DNA of 64,000 nucleotides, taken from the NCBI GenBank assembly GCA_036924085.1, contig JAVGWX010000002.1, forward strand, positions 52,806,105 through 52,870,104, written 5' to 3'. The translations under genes were made by a program, and so were the position numbers. The notes beneath the pieces are model-generated. The model worked only from the letters and a program-made list of their open reading frames with translations, had not been told where the DNA came from and ran no database searches. Origin of the DNA: Ariolimax columbianus. Taxonomy: Eukaryota > Mollusca > Gastropoda > Stylommatophora > Arionidae. This document shows positions 11,505 through 22,480 of the stretch, piece after piece (within the stretch, counting starts at the first letter, position 1; the number at the start of each line of letters is the position of its first letter).

Positions 11505-11745
11505 TGCCCAACAATCACACTCTTACACAACTTTCACACGTGCCCTCAGGGTGAGGCCCTTCCATTTCACTTTGGTTGGGGTCGACCTCTGAGATCGCCC
11601 TAACTAGCATAGGTACATACAGACACACACATACATTCAAGCACTGGTTAATACGTCCTGCTATCGCCTGAAAGACTACAGTCAAGGGTTGAAAGGGCCA
11701 TGCCTCCGACAGAGAGGCAAACATGTTACCAACAAACAAAAACTA
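11505..11745 (-). mobile_element. Dispersed repeat, family E (copy 1)
   Basis: It matches 62075-62345 in the opposite orientation. Shared words are CACACTCTTACACAACTTTC, GGCCCTTCCATT and GTTTGCCTC. The pair shows no conserved protein. Class unknown; a SINE or LINE 3' end is possible. Confidence 0.65.
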
Positions 11746-11979
11746 GAGAAGGAAAGGAAGCGGCGAAAGGACTTGGTCACCCCACTAATTAAAAAAAAAG
11801 CTACGGCATAGTAAAGGCTAGTATAGTGCGGCCTAGTACTCGACATCAGTCCATGATATGGAACTACCTGATTGTATTTGCATACCGACCTGAGTCACGA
11901 GACGTATACACCGTGTCTCGTGCTAGCGTCGTATCTTAGTCACACCTGGTGAGTCAATAGATAAAATGTGTGTAAGGAC

Positions 11980-12190
11980 ACGAGGATACGATTAGCTTAG
12001 AGAAAGAGCATTCGCTTTTCAAATCTTGCTACCTGTACGCTTTATTCGACTCAGCAGTGAATGGGCACCTGGCATTTACCTAATTTGCCCAGTAATGCCA
12101 AGTGCAGTGAGGAAAGGAACTGGTCACCTTACCTCATACATGCTGCGGCTTAGTATACTGAAGTTTCTAACAACTTCATTCCCTGGCACT
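11980..12190 (+). mobile_element. tRNA-derived SINE, family 3 (copy 2)
   Basis: The head GATTAGCTTAGAGAAAGAGC and the tail GAGGAAAGGAACTGGTCACC..CTAACAACTTCATTCCC match copies at 2390-2575 and 49920-50135. The B-box is decayed. Confidence 0.65.
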
Positions 12191-12194
12191 AGTG

Positions 12195-12412
12195 TAACTT
12201 AGTAAGGTAAAGTAAAAGTCAAGTAACCCATAGCATTACTGCCGTAGGGTGTGAGGTGTTAGCGATCTCACATTTCAAAGGCTCGACTATATGAGGGCGG
12301 TAGCCATCTCCTTTTTTCCTCGCCACTTTTACATTCCGAACTGGGCCGACCCGGGAGCCGTTGCGGTCTGAAAAAAACATGTCCGCCTCAACTGGGCAAT
12401 GAACCCAGGACC
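12195..12412 (-). mobile_element. SINE-like element, family 4 (copy 2)
   Basis: Clear similarity to 6262-6486. The minus-strand 3' end is a TTTACTTTACC-type tail beside GTAACTTAG. It abuts the preceding SINE 3. Confidence 0.65.
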
Positions 12413-12570
12413 ACTCATTACTGCGGGACAAACCTTGAGTAAACGGAAGTCTCTCTATCAACTTCATTCCCCTACATTAAGTGTAACTACTATAGAACAA
12501 ACCTTTACTGAAGGCTCTCTAACAACTTCATTCCCCTACATTAAGTGTAACTACTGCGGGACAAAACTTT
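12413..12570. repeat. ~68-bp tandem repeat, about 2.3 copies
   Basis: The unit includes TCAACTTCATTCCCCTACAT, TAAGTGTAACTACT and GGGACAAA. Its start resembles the tail of SINE 3, so it may derive from SINE sequence. Confidence 0.75.
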
Positions 12571-13434
12571 ACTTATTATATAAGAACCTACTAACAATTG
12601 CACATACACGCAGTCTATGCCTAAATGTAGATTATATGTTACTCCTCACACGCGCCGTTATAACCAAACGGACTGTGTCTGCGCTTGAAAAGAACATGCT
12701 TAAACCGAAAGAGGGTTCAAGAAACGACAGTAATTACACGCAAACGTTAACAGAACGGTATTTTTCATGAACACATTTGGTGACCAATATTATATTCGAG
12801 TAAACTGTCTCAGGGATGAGAAAAAGAGGAAGACCCCATATGTGGTGTAAGAATATGTTCATAAATGTAGAAATACTGACGTTAGCCAGATAGAAGTGGA
12901 AACATACAACTCGTTGTACTGTCTAACGTACTGACCTAACAACCTTCTGGATGACGAGAACGAATAGGAAGTAGAAGCAGATGCTATATTCGCATGTTCT
13001 TGACGTCTCAGACAACTATCACTGTTGTCGACGTTTATTTGGTGACGAGTTACAGTGGCTCTTCTTATATTCCGACGTTACTTGAGAAGGTGGGCTGCAC
13101 TTCCGGCCTCACGTCGTCTAGCGACATCAGAGAACAGGTTAGATTCAATAAATGGATTAAATAAAACGTGTTTGCAAACAACACGAAAAGAACCATAAAG
13201 GTCTTCATTTCCTGGCATCATCAAAACAAGACACAATAAACAAGTCGAGATAGTGAAAGCCAAGTTCAAGGTAAACATACAGATAATAGAAGTCTTAGTG
13301 GGCTTAGTCAAGGACACAACTACGTGTTTGTGTGGTGGAGTAGATAGCACAGAGTAAGCTACCTATCATTACCACACTTGGGGAGAGGATGCAGAGACTA
13401 GTGCAGTGGGAAAGCGGACGTCGAGGTTAAACAA
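12571..13434. other. Unassigned interval
   Basis: No recognised gene or repeat. A minus-strand frame at 13078-13350 (90 codons) has no domain and no splice or promoter context. Confidence 0.45.
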
Positions 13435-15660
13435 CTAATAAATGAAAACGTCCTGGATCCTGATGTTGTCAAATATACTGATGGATCTGTGCTACACGGT
13501 AATAAAGCTGGTTGGGGCCTCTCTGTGAGAGTGATGAGCAGGATCGATCCTTGGAAGGGCAGGATTGATCCTGGGAGGAGCAGGATTGATGCTGGGAGGA
13601 GCAGGATTGATGCTGGGAGGAGCAGGATTGATGCTGGGAGGAGCAGGATTGATGCTGGGAGGAGCAGGATTGATGTTGTGAGGAGCAGGATTGATGCTGG
13701 GAGGAGCAGGATTGATGCTGGGAGGAGCAGGATTGCTGTTGTGAGGAGCAGGATTGATGTTGTGAGGAGCAGGATTGATGCTAGGAGGAGCAGGATTGAT
13801 GCTGGGAGGAGCAGGATTGATGTTGTGAGGAGCAGGATTGATGCTGGGAGGAGCAGGATCGATCCTTGGAAGGGCAGGATTGATGTTGTGAGAAGCAGGA
13901 TTGATGTTGTGAGGAGCAGGATTGATGTTGTGAGGAGCAGGATTGATGTTGTGAGGAGCAGGATTGATGCTGGGAGGAGCAGGATTGATGCTGGGAGGAG
14001 CAGGATTGATGCTGGGAGGAGCAGGATTGATGCTGGGAGGAGCAGGATTGATGCTGTGAGGAGCAGGATTGATGCTGGGAGGAGCAGGATTGATGTTGTG
14101 AGGAGCAGGATTGATGCTGGGAGGAGCAGGATCGATCCTTGGAAGGGCAGGATTGATGTTGTGAGGAGCAGGATTGATGTTGTGAGGAGCAGGATTGATG
14201 TTGTGAGGAGCAGGATTGATGCTGGGAGGAGCAGGATTGATGCTGGGAGGAGCAGGATTGATGCTGGGAGGAGAAGGATTGATGCTGGGAGGAGCAGGAT
14301 TGATGCTGGGAGGAGCAGGATCGATCCTTGGAAGGGCAGGATTGATGTTGTGAGAAGCAGGATTGATGTTGTGAGGAGCAGGATTGATGCTGTGAGGAGC
14401 AGGATTGATGCTGGGAGGAGCAGGATTGATGCTGGGAGGAGAAGGATTGATGCTGGGAGGAGCAGGATTGATGCTGGGAGGAGCAGGATTGATGTTGTGA
14501 GGAGCAGGATTGATGCTGGGAGGAGCAGGATCGATCCTTGGAAGGGCAGGATTGATGTTGTGAGAAGCAGGATTGATGTTGTGAGGAGCAGGATTGATGT
14601 TGTGAGGAGCAGGATTGATGTTGTGAGAAGCAGGATTGATGTTGTGAGGAGCAGGATTGATGTTGTGAGGAGCAGGATTGATGTTGTGAGAAGCAGGATT
14701 GATGCTGTGAGGAGCAGGATTGATGTTGTGAGAAGCAGGATTGATGTTGTGAGGAGCAGGATTGATGCTGGGAGGAGCAGGATCGATCCTTGGAAGGGCA
14801 GGATTGATGTTGTGAGAAGCAGGATTGATGTTGTGAGGAGCAGGATTGATACTGGGAGAAGCAGGATTGATGTTGTGAGAAGCAGGATTGATGTTGTGAG
14901 GAGCAGGATTGATGTTGTGAGAAGCAGGATTGATACTGGGAGAAACAGGATTGATACTGGGAGAAGCAGGATTGATGTTGTGAGGAGCAGGATTGATGTT
15001 GTGAGAAGCAGGATTGATGTTGTGAGGAGCAGGATTGATGTTGTGAGAAGCAGGATTGATGTTGTGAGGAGCAGGATTGATGCTGGGAGGAGCAGGATTG
15101 ATGCTGGGAGGAGCAGGATCGATCCTTGGAAGGGCAGGATTGATGTTGTGAGGAGCAGGATTGATGTTGTGAGGAGCAGGATTGATGTTGTGAGGAGCAG
15201 GATTGATGTTGTGAGAAGCAGGATTGATACTGTGAGAAGCAGGATTGATACTGGGAGAAGCAGGATTGATGCTAGGTGAAGCAGTACATGCTTGACAACA
15301 ACGTTCAGTATCAAAATGCAGGTCGAGGCAGTGACGTCAGCTATCTGGGACCTCTTTAATGAGGCCAGTAATCGTCTCTGACTCTCAATTCCTGCTTCGG
15401 CAGGTGCAGAAGCACTGGCTGTAACATGGATGGATAGCGAACAAAGTGACCACGAACGCTCAGAAACATGTGAAGAAATACTTTCTTGGTCATGCCGTGA
15501 TTTGTGGGAATGAAAGAGATGACATTCTGTGTACTGACGTCGGTTCCTTACAGAACATACGTAAAGGCTGGTATGGTAGTTGTTGGTCGTCAACGTCACG
15601 TAGTGATGATTGCGATACTTTACAGACAATCAACTTCATATAAATAATCAGACACGTGCT
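13435..15660 (+). pseudogene. Decayed retroelement RNase H domain split by a minisatellite
   Basis: Upstream of the array, 13435-13540 encodes VKYTDGSVLHGNKAGWGLSV, the first RNase H strand with the catalytic Asp (TDGS). Downstream, frames shifting between 15280 and 15540 encode MQVEAVTSAI (the helix that carries the catalytic Glu), IVSDSQFLLR (the next catalytic Asp) and GHAVICGNERDDIL (the terminal His..Asp motif). In LINE-encoded RNase H the first two motifs lie about 35-45 residues apart. Here about 1.75 kb of 21-bp repeats lies between them. Frameshifts and stops show that the gene is dead. The partner fragment at 26399-26835 is of the same type. Confidence 0.8.
13540..15280. repeat. 21-bp minisatellite, about 83 copies
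   Basis: The consensus is GCAGGATTGATGCTGGGAGG + A, with GTTGTGAGG as the main variant. A GATCGATCCTTGGAAGG variant recurs at 13542, 13857, 14130, 14319, 14529, 14781 and 15117, always at multiples of 21 bp. The frames of 596 and 743 codons on the two strands result from the 21-bp period and are not genes. Confidence 0.97.
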
Positions 15661-16119
15661 GTCGGCCGCAATAAGGAAACCTCAGAGGGTCTGCTGCAGT
15701 GGGTGTCTAATGTCTTCCATGGTTTGCTTTGATGGCCAAATCTGGCATATATTAAGTAAGCCTGTTCATCTCTTGGTGTTACTGACCCTTGTATAGCGCC
15801 GCCATCATCTTGCCCTTATCTCCTGTACATTTTTCATATAGTTTTCAGCAAAGTGTTATTACTTTTCAATGATCGAATTATTTTATCTTGCTGATTGATT
15901 TCGTTCAAAAACATCTTTTAAGTCAATGTACCTGTTTTCTTATTCATGTATGAGATTAGCTGTGTCCTTTTACATGGGCACATCTCAAACGCATCAATTC
16001 TCTTAAGCTTGTGTAACGCTTGAATCATTGGCCATCGTTCTACATCACACAGTAACGAAGAGCATACATCGGAAGTTAGATAACTCATTTTTAATTTGTG
16101 ATTTATTTGCTTGGATGTC
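15661..16119. other. Unassigned interval
   Basis: The beginning may be the tail of the RNase H-bearing retroelement. The rest is AT-rich with no recognised feature. Confidence 0.4.
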
Positions 16120-17020
16120 TTTAACTGCCTCCTTAACTTACCTTAACTTAACCTAACGTCTTTTAATTGGCTTAGAAGACTCTGCAGAGTTTGTATACAA
16201 CCAGTTTCATTTGCATTACTTTGCTCTAAAAGCTATCCAATTTATTCTAAAATGCATTAATTGTCCCTGCCTCCACTACTTCCTGTGGCAATGCATTCCA
16301 AGCATTCACCACTATCTGAATAAAAATAAATTTCCTTATATCTAATCTGGATCTTTCTTTAATTTATAGCTATAGCCTCTTGTTCTTGTAGGTGGATGTA
16401 TTTTGAAAACAAAACTTGCTATAGTCTAATTTATCCGTTCCTTTAATTACCTTATAAATTTGTATTAAGTCACTTCGTATTCTTCTCTTATCTAGACACT
16501 GTATTCCGGTTTTTCTGAGTATTTCCTCTAACTGTAATTCTGGAATTCCACTATAAGCTTTGTTGCTATTTTTTGTATCCTTTCCAGCATGTTTATATCC
16601 CCTCTATGATAAGGACTCGACACCTGTACACAGTACTCCAATCTAGGTCTAACTAATGCTTTATACAGTTTGGCTATCACTTCCTTGTTCATATGTTTAA
16701 TATTTCTTTTGATCATACCTAACATTGCATTTTCCCTTTTCACTGCTACCTAGACTTGCTCACTCACCTTGCCTGAATGATCTATTTAACCTTTAGGTCC
16801 CTTTCCTTTTCTATATTTCTAATATTGTTCTCGCCCATTCTGTAATAATGTTCCATATTGGATCTAGCCATGTGGATAACTGTATATTTATCTACATTAA
16901 ACTCCATTTGCCAGCTTACAGACCATTCTCGAGTTTTATTTAAATCCTACCTCAATATATCCACTTCTGCTATTGACGAAAATAGCTTTGTACATTCCCA
17001 TTATTTCTTTCTTCTGTCGT
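16120..17020 (-). pseudogene. CR1-like LINE, 3' part (copy 1)
   Basis: Read on the minus strand: an RT thumb-like stretch (SIAEVDILR..NKTREWSVSWQMEFNVDK), then, after frameshifts, LYKALVRPRLEYCVQVSSPY (complement of 16528-16743) with INMLERIQKIATKL. A 3' UTR follows, with the near-palindrome AGACTCTGCAGAGTTT (16177-16192) and TTAAG repeats. It is collinear with 47583-48650, which retains the catalytic FADD upstream. The 5' half is missing and the frames are broken. Non-functional. Confidence 0.85.
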
Positions 17021-17270
17021 ATTCGTCCTCATACACTATATTTGCACGACGAGGTCCGCAATGTGACTTCATAAAGTTGAGGATTTAATGGACTGCAAGC
17101 ATAGTAATACGAAGTTGTTCGAAATGAAAACATCGATTGTTCTCTTCTTCCCAATTTATTAAGAAACGGGGTACATAATTATATTATTTGTCAACGTGGT
17201 CTACATAGTATTCAATGCAAGTTTTCCAACGACAGCAAAAGGTTAATCTCTCTAGAACAAGCCATTTAGC
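17021..17270. other. Unassigned interval
   Basis: No recognised feature between two retroelement fragments. Confidence 0.4.
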
Positions 17271-17275
17271 TGCGT

Positions 17276-17809
17276 GTGTGTGCACGGCTTAACAAAATCT
17301 GGCAAGATAAACGGTTAGCACTAAGCACGAAAATCAGATTAATGCGTACACTGGTCCTGTCAATATTCCTCTATGCGTGTGAGACATGGTCAGTTACAGC
17401 TGACCTTCAACGAAGGATACAGGCCTTAGAGATGAGATGTTTCCGAAAACTTTTAAACGTCACGTATAACGATCGAGATACAAACGAGGAAATACGAGAT
17501 AGAATTACAACAGCAATAGGGCCTTTCGAAGATCTCTTGGCAACTGTCAAAAGAAGGAAACTCACTTGGTACGGTCACATATCGAGATCAAGTGGTCTTG
17601 CAAACACAATCCTCCACAGGAAGGTGCATGGCAGACGACGAAGAAGCCAGCCCAAAAAGAGATGGGAGGACAACATAAAAGAATGGACCAGTCTCCGACC
17701 AGAAGAGTCACAGGCAGCTGCATCTGACAGAGAGGGATGGCGTAGAGTTGTGAGGATGTCTTCATGTGTGCCCCAACGACCTCACCGGTTACGGGATGAC
17801 CTAACCTGA
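17276..17809 (+). pseudogene. LINE endonuclease-RT C-terminal fragment (177 codons)
   Basis: An open frame covers the region after the RT active site. It includes RLALSTKIRLMRTLVLSIFL, YACETWSV, KRRKLTWYGHISRSSG and RWEDNIKEW, the standard C-terminal signature of non-LTR endonuclease-RT proteins. The catalytic domain is absent, so the copy is 5'-truncated and the first codon shown is arbitrary. The stop codon lies inside a CCTAACCTGACC tail; a sister copy at 52110-52320 ends the same way in TGAAC repeats. The intact frame suggests a fairly recent insertion. Confidence 0.85.
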
Positions 17810-17815
17810 CCTGTG

Positions 17816-18446
17816 TACATCACGTGATTGTTTCAGTACTGGGGTTACCTGATGAGTTTGGCAGGATTGAGAACCGATCAATCGATTCTGGTGTCATTAC
17901 GCGATCAGGTTGACAGCATCGAGAACAGATCCATCACTGAGTCCACACAGTTTTGGAACTTCCTACTTCCCTCATACACTTACTAGAATTCCAGGTATGC
18001 ATCACCGTAACGAACCTTTTTTAGCTGATGAATTTCGATAGGTTTCACAGTTTCGCTGTTTAAAAAACGATAACAGAATGCCGCTTCTCTTCGGTTCATG
18101 TCACTAGTGAGGCGGTTGTCTTCAAACTACTATATAATGTCATGTGGTTCGTATGCACCGTAATACCACTTGTACGATACTCTGGAAATCGATACTGCTG
18201 ATCTACATGATACAAAGTTTTGAATTTCTATTGCAATTAAAAAAATGAAACCCTAAGCATGGGATTTGAGTTCCATTAAAACCTCCAAATACCAGTATCT
18301 ACGCCCTTCCAGTAGCACAGCTATAGCTCTCCTTGACTACATGTGAGACTAGAATTCAGTGTGTGGTGGATCAAACGAGGAAGTGTAACCAGTACATTTA
18401 TAGGCTTCAAATTCTAGTTTGTCCTGAGAATTGCAACAAGTGTGGC
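17816..18446. other. Unassigned interval
   Basis: No recognised gene or repeat. A short duplicated theme (ATTGAGAACCGATCAATC and CATCGAGAACAGATCCATC, 17860-17930) hints at an old tandem duplication. Confidence 0.4.
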
Positions 18447-19470
18447 TAATACTCTGACACGAAAACATGCTGTAAAACACTAAGACACGAACACGTAAAC
18501 ATGCTGTAAAACACTAAGACACTAACACGTAAACATGCTGTAAAACACTAAGACACTAACACGTAAACATGATGTAAAACACTAAGACACGAACACGTAA
18601 ACATGCTGTAAAACACTAAGACACTAACACGTAAACATGCTGTAAAACACTAAGACACGAACACGTAAACATGCTGTAAAACACTAAGACACGAACACGT
18701 AAACATGCTGTAAAACATTAAGACACGAACACGTAAATATGCTGTAAAACACTAAGACACGAACACGTAAACATGCTGTAAAACACTAAGACACGAACAC
18801 GTAAACATGCTGTAAAACACTAAGACACGAACACGTAAACATGCTGTAAAACACTAAGACACGAACACGTAAACATGCTGTAAAACACTAAGACACTAAC
18901 ACGTAAACATGCTGTAAAACACTAAGACACGAACACGTAAACATGCTGTAAAACACTAAGACACGAACACGTAAACATGCTGTAAAACACTAAGACACGA
19001 ACACGTAAACATGCTGTAAAACACTAAGACACTAACACGTAAACATGCTGTAAAACACTAAGACACGAACACGTAAACATGCTATAAAACACTAAGACAC
19101 GAACACGTAAACATGCTGTAAAACACTAAGACCCGAACACGTAAACATGCTGTAAAACACTAAGACACGAACACGAAAACATGCTGTAAAACACTAAGAC
19201 ACGAACACGTAAACATGCTGTAACACACTAACACGCAAACATGCTGTAAAACACTAAGACACGAACACGTAAACATGCTGTAAAACACTAAGACACGAAC
19301 ACGTAAACATGCTGTAACACACTAACACGCAAACATGCTGTAACACGCATACATGATGTAACACACTAACACACTAAATAGTAAACATACTGTAACACAT
19401 TAATTAACACACTAAATGGTAAACATGATGTAACACACTAACACACTAAATGGTAAACATACTGTAACAC
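18447..19470. repeat. 34-bp tandem array, about 26 copies plus degenerate end
   Basis: The unit is TAAGACACGAACACGTAAAC followed by ATGCTGTAAAACAC. A minor variant has ACACTAACAC. After about 19300 the units shorten and diverge (AACACACTAAATGGTAAACA). The homogeneous core with ragged end is the usual pattern of an array that grows by unequal exchange. Confidence 0.97.
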
Positions 19471-20633
19471 ATTAACAAGCTGGCAAAAACACTTCTAATA
19501 AGACGAGGTTTATCTTGATCTGTGATTATAACTTGCTTAAGTCCACTCGAACGACTAATACAACCACAGTAGATTAGAAGAAAGGTCTATTACGAAGATC
19601 CCTGCTAATACAAATCCAGAAAATTACATGAACAATTGTCCATAATTAAATATTGGTTTCCGGTCTATCGTCTTACGGGTTGCTAACGCTATTCGTCCGG
19701 CTGTTCGTGCGATTCTACCTTCTTCCATCGCCTGATATGGATTCATAATAATATATCTAAAGCAATCCACCAATAGAGAATCATATTGGGATAAGTTTTG
19801 TGCTCCGGTTATATCATTGTGATGTGTTTGTCAATTACATCGAATCAAATATTATGTCATCTATTATCGAAAACGGTTGTGCGTGTAGACACTCCAGTCA
19901 CCATCGTGTAACAATTCGTTAATCCTATTTTCACATCTTGAATGGGGTCGCAGTTTTATAATTTCACACCATCACTAAATGGTCATATTCAAATTGGATT
20001 CTTGCTTCAGAACTCCCTAATTTTCTCCTTATGCGGTATGCTAGTTGTTTCAAACACTAAATTGCATCAAACCAAATCGTGCGTTCACGCTGGTTTGATT
20101 TCATCCTCATTGAATGATGGATGCCGCCGTTGACTCATCAACTTTGCTCGTCTGGTCGTGAATATTACTAGAAATAATCTACATACCACCCGTTTTAATG
20201 GGAATATCATGCAGAATACCCAGTTCCTGATTCCTCATAAATATTTTTACCCATGGGGCAAACCAATTTACAACACAAGGTGGGTGACGGAGCCAGAAGG
20301 AGCGGTTCAGCAGCCGGACAGGAATAGTGAAACCAACGACCCTGCTCAAGTCTGGTCCCCTGATTAGAAAAGAAAAGGCATATTCCTACCCCAGAACTAC
20401 ACAGACCCATTCAGCGCCAACATGACCACGCGGGGGCGACTTCGGTGGACATAAACTTTTCAACCGTCCGCTGGTCACATTGTGACGAAACTACGCGACT
20501 GGAATAAGAAACTAGTTGTCTACAGGCTCTGTTGAGTCTTTAAAACCAGAATAAAGAAGTTAAGTTAATCTACTACTAGAATATTAGAATACCTGTATCT
20601 ACTGTCTTGGTCATGCTGGAATTTGTGTAGCTT
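19471..20633. other. Unassigned interval
   Basis: No convincing gene. Short frames lack domains. At 19690-19740 the sequence recalls a coding strand but is too short to classify. Confidence 0.4.
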
Positions 20634-20675
20634 CATTGATCAGCATTGATCAGCATTGATCAGCATTGATCAGTA
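20634..20675. repeat. 12-bp tandem repeat (CATTGATCAGCA), 3-4 copies
   Basis: A perfect short array lying just upstream of a GC-rich stretch. Confidence 0.9.
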
Positions 20676-20792
20676 GTAGGTCTGTGTGGAGGGCGGGGTT
20701 TTTACTTCCTGTGGTGTACTTCGTCTGAGGAATGTGCAGTTATATGGTGCATAGAGCCCAGGCATTTAGCCTGCTCAGCAGAATATGGTCGA

Positions 20793-21066
20793 CTCTCTGC
20801 ATTTTTATTTTTTGCGTTCGCCTTATTTCTCTAATCCCCAATTCGGTGTGCTTTGCTCTGTGGTTTTTATTTTTGGGCCTGTCGGCCCAGTGCATCCGAC
20901 TTCAGCATGCATTTTATGTAAGGGTCTGCTGCTTTCTCCTGCATTTTCTAAGGGTTTGCTTCCCCGGGGTAACGGCCGGTGATGTGATGGGGATCGAACC
21001 CAGCACCTTCGGCTGGTGAGCCGTGCCACTTAACCACTAGGCCACGCCGTCCCCCTCTCTGCATTT
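20793..21066 (-). mobile_element. tRNA-derived SINE, family 1, full-length with 12-bp TSD
   Basis: The element occupies 20805-21054 and is flanked by perfect direct repeats CTCTCTGCATTT (20793-20804 and 21055-21066). On the minus strand it starts GGGGACGGCGTGGCCTAGTG, contains TGGCCTAGTGG (exact A-box) and GGTTCGATCC (exact B-box), then a body including CTGAAGTCGGATGCACTGGG, and ends A-rich. The perfect TSD and intact boxes imply recent LINE-assisted retroposition. It is very similar to the copy at 50423-50681. Confidence 0.93.
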
Positions 21067-21159
21067 GACTATGCTTGTTCCAGTAAAGCTTTCATTGTGC
21101 GAACATTAATATTCCTTCTTGTTTTTAGAAAATAGCGTCTAGAAATCACGGTTTTAACT

Positions 21160-21275
21160 CTCTCTCTGTGCGTGTGTGTGTGCGTGCGTGCGTGCGTGCG
21201 GGCTTAGGATCGGGGTCGGGAGGGTGGGCGAGCGTGCGTGCGTGCGTGCGTGCGTGTGTGTGTGTGTGTGTGTGA
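21160..21275. repeat. GTGC/GT microsatellite
   Basis: Alternating GTGC and GT tracts, likely to favour Z-DNA. Confidence 0.9.
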
Positions 21276-21357
21276 GGGATAGAGAATATGTGATAGACTG
21301 TGTTAAATGAGATGTGTATGCATGTGATAGAGAAACATTGACAGACTTTCTTGTGGA

Positions 21358-21705
21358 AAGGAAGACTAACGTCTGGTCAGACAAAATTCACTGATCAGAC
21401 ATGTTAGTCAGGGTCAGGTAAAACATACTGGCCAAGACCCTCACCTCGGTTTCCTAGTAGCCATCCCTGGAAACGAGCTGTTTTCATGACAGTCTGACTA
21501 ACGAGGTGATGGATCGACGTGATCCCCGTATTAGTGAGCGAAAGATGAATTTAGGTACAGCACAGCCACCTGAGGAACACCGGTCCACCTTCATCAGCAC
21601 GCTCCGGACGTGAGGAAAGCTACAACAAACCACCACTAAGCGTACTCTTCATGACGCACAAATGGGTAAATCTACCATTTGTGGACTTTCCTTCCACAAC
21701 GCCAT
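21358..21705 (+). mobile_element. SINE-like retroposon, family D, copy 2
   Basis: Collinear with 190-525 and with the complement of 24760-25088, from GACTAACGTCTGGTCAG to CGCACAAATGGGTAA and CCTTCCACAAC. The segment 21410-21446 (GGGTCAGGTAAAACATACTG then GCCAAGACCCTCACCTC) is the best match to the 42-bp satellite unit at 3487-4440. Confidence 0.8.
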
Positions 21706-21734
21706 ACTTTCTTAAGCGACGAGATGGGTGTATG

Positions 21735-21759
21735 TGTGTGTGTGTGTGTGCGTGCGTGC

Positions 21760-21794
<35 letters not shown>

Positions 21795-21805
21795 TTTGTG
21801 TGTGA
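21735..21805. repeat. (GT)n/(GTGC)n microsatellite
   Basis: Pure alternating purine-pyrimidine tract, GT with a GTGC block. Confidence 0.95.
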
Positions 21806-21837
21806 TACAACACATTTGATAGATTATCCTAAGTGGA

Positions 21838-22290
21838 CCGTTTGTGTCAGTAATGTAGAACATTGGATAGACAAGTGAGCTGTTTGTGTCAGTAATATAG
21901 AACATTGGATAGACAAGTAAGATGTGTGTGTCAGTAATATAGAACATTGGATAGACAAGTGAGCTGTTTGTGTCAGTAATACAGAACATTGGACAGACAA
22001 GTGAGCTGTTTGTGTCAGTAATATAGAAAATTGGATAGACAAGTAAGATGTGTATGTTAGTAATATAGAACATTCGATAGACAAGTAAGCTGTTTGTGTC
22101 AGTAATATAGACCATTGGATAGACAGTGAGCTGTGTGTGTCAGTAATATAGAACATTGGATAGACAAGTGAGCTGTGTGTGTCATTAATATAGAACATTG
22201 GATAGAAAAGTGAGCTGTGTGTGTCAGTAATATAGAATATTGGATAGACAAGTGAGCTGTGTGTGTCAGTAATATAGAACATTGGATTGA
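21838..22290. repeat. Second, unrelated 42-bp tandem array, about 10.5 copies
   Basis: The unit is GTGTCAGTAATATAGAACAT followed by TGGATAGACAAGTGAGCTGTGT. The 42-bp period gives open minus-strand frames of about 150 codons (YITDTHSSLVYPMF), which I regard as artefacts. Confidence 0.95.
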
Positions 22291-22323
22291 TCGCCTAAAT
22301 TGAGATTCATGCCTGCGTGCATT

Positions 22324-22460
22324 AGAATATTTGCTGACCGTTTTGAGATGCTTATGAGTTTTTTTTCAGAACATTGGCTGACCGTTTTGAGATGTTTATG
22401 AGAGTTTTTCAGAATATTTGCTGACCGTTTTGAGGTGCGTGTGAGAGTGTTTCAGAAGAT
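22324..22460. repeat. ~52-bp tandem repeat, 3 copies
   Basis: Units contain GCTGACCGTTTTGAGATG and end GAGAGTTTTTCAGAA. It lies 20 bp beyond the donor-like end of the putative exon on the minus strand, so it would sit in its intron. Confidence 0.9.
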
Positions 22461-22480
22461 TTGGTAATTAATGTACTTAC

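Noticed and set aside
13398..15629. 743-codon minus-strand frame with LLL/SIL repeats
   Set aside because: It is the reverse reading of the 21-bp minisatellite; the flanks on the plus strand are RNase H remnants.
22475..22480. Reading the TAA after the putative exon as a genuine stop of a 162-codon single-exon gene
   Set aside because: The stop overlaps a GTAAGT donor, which fits an exon end better; the single-exon alternative cannot be excluded.
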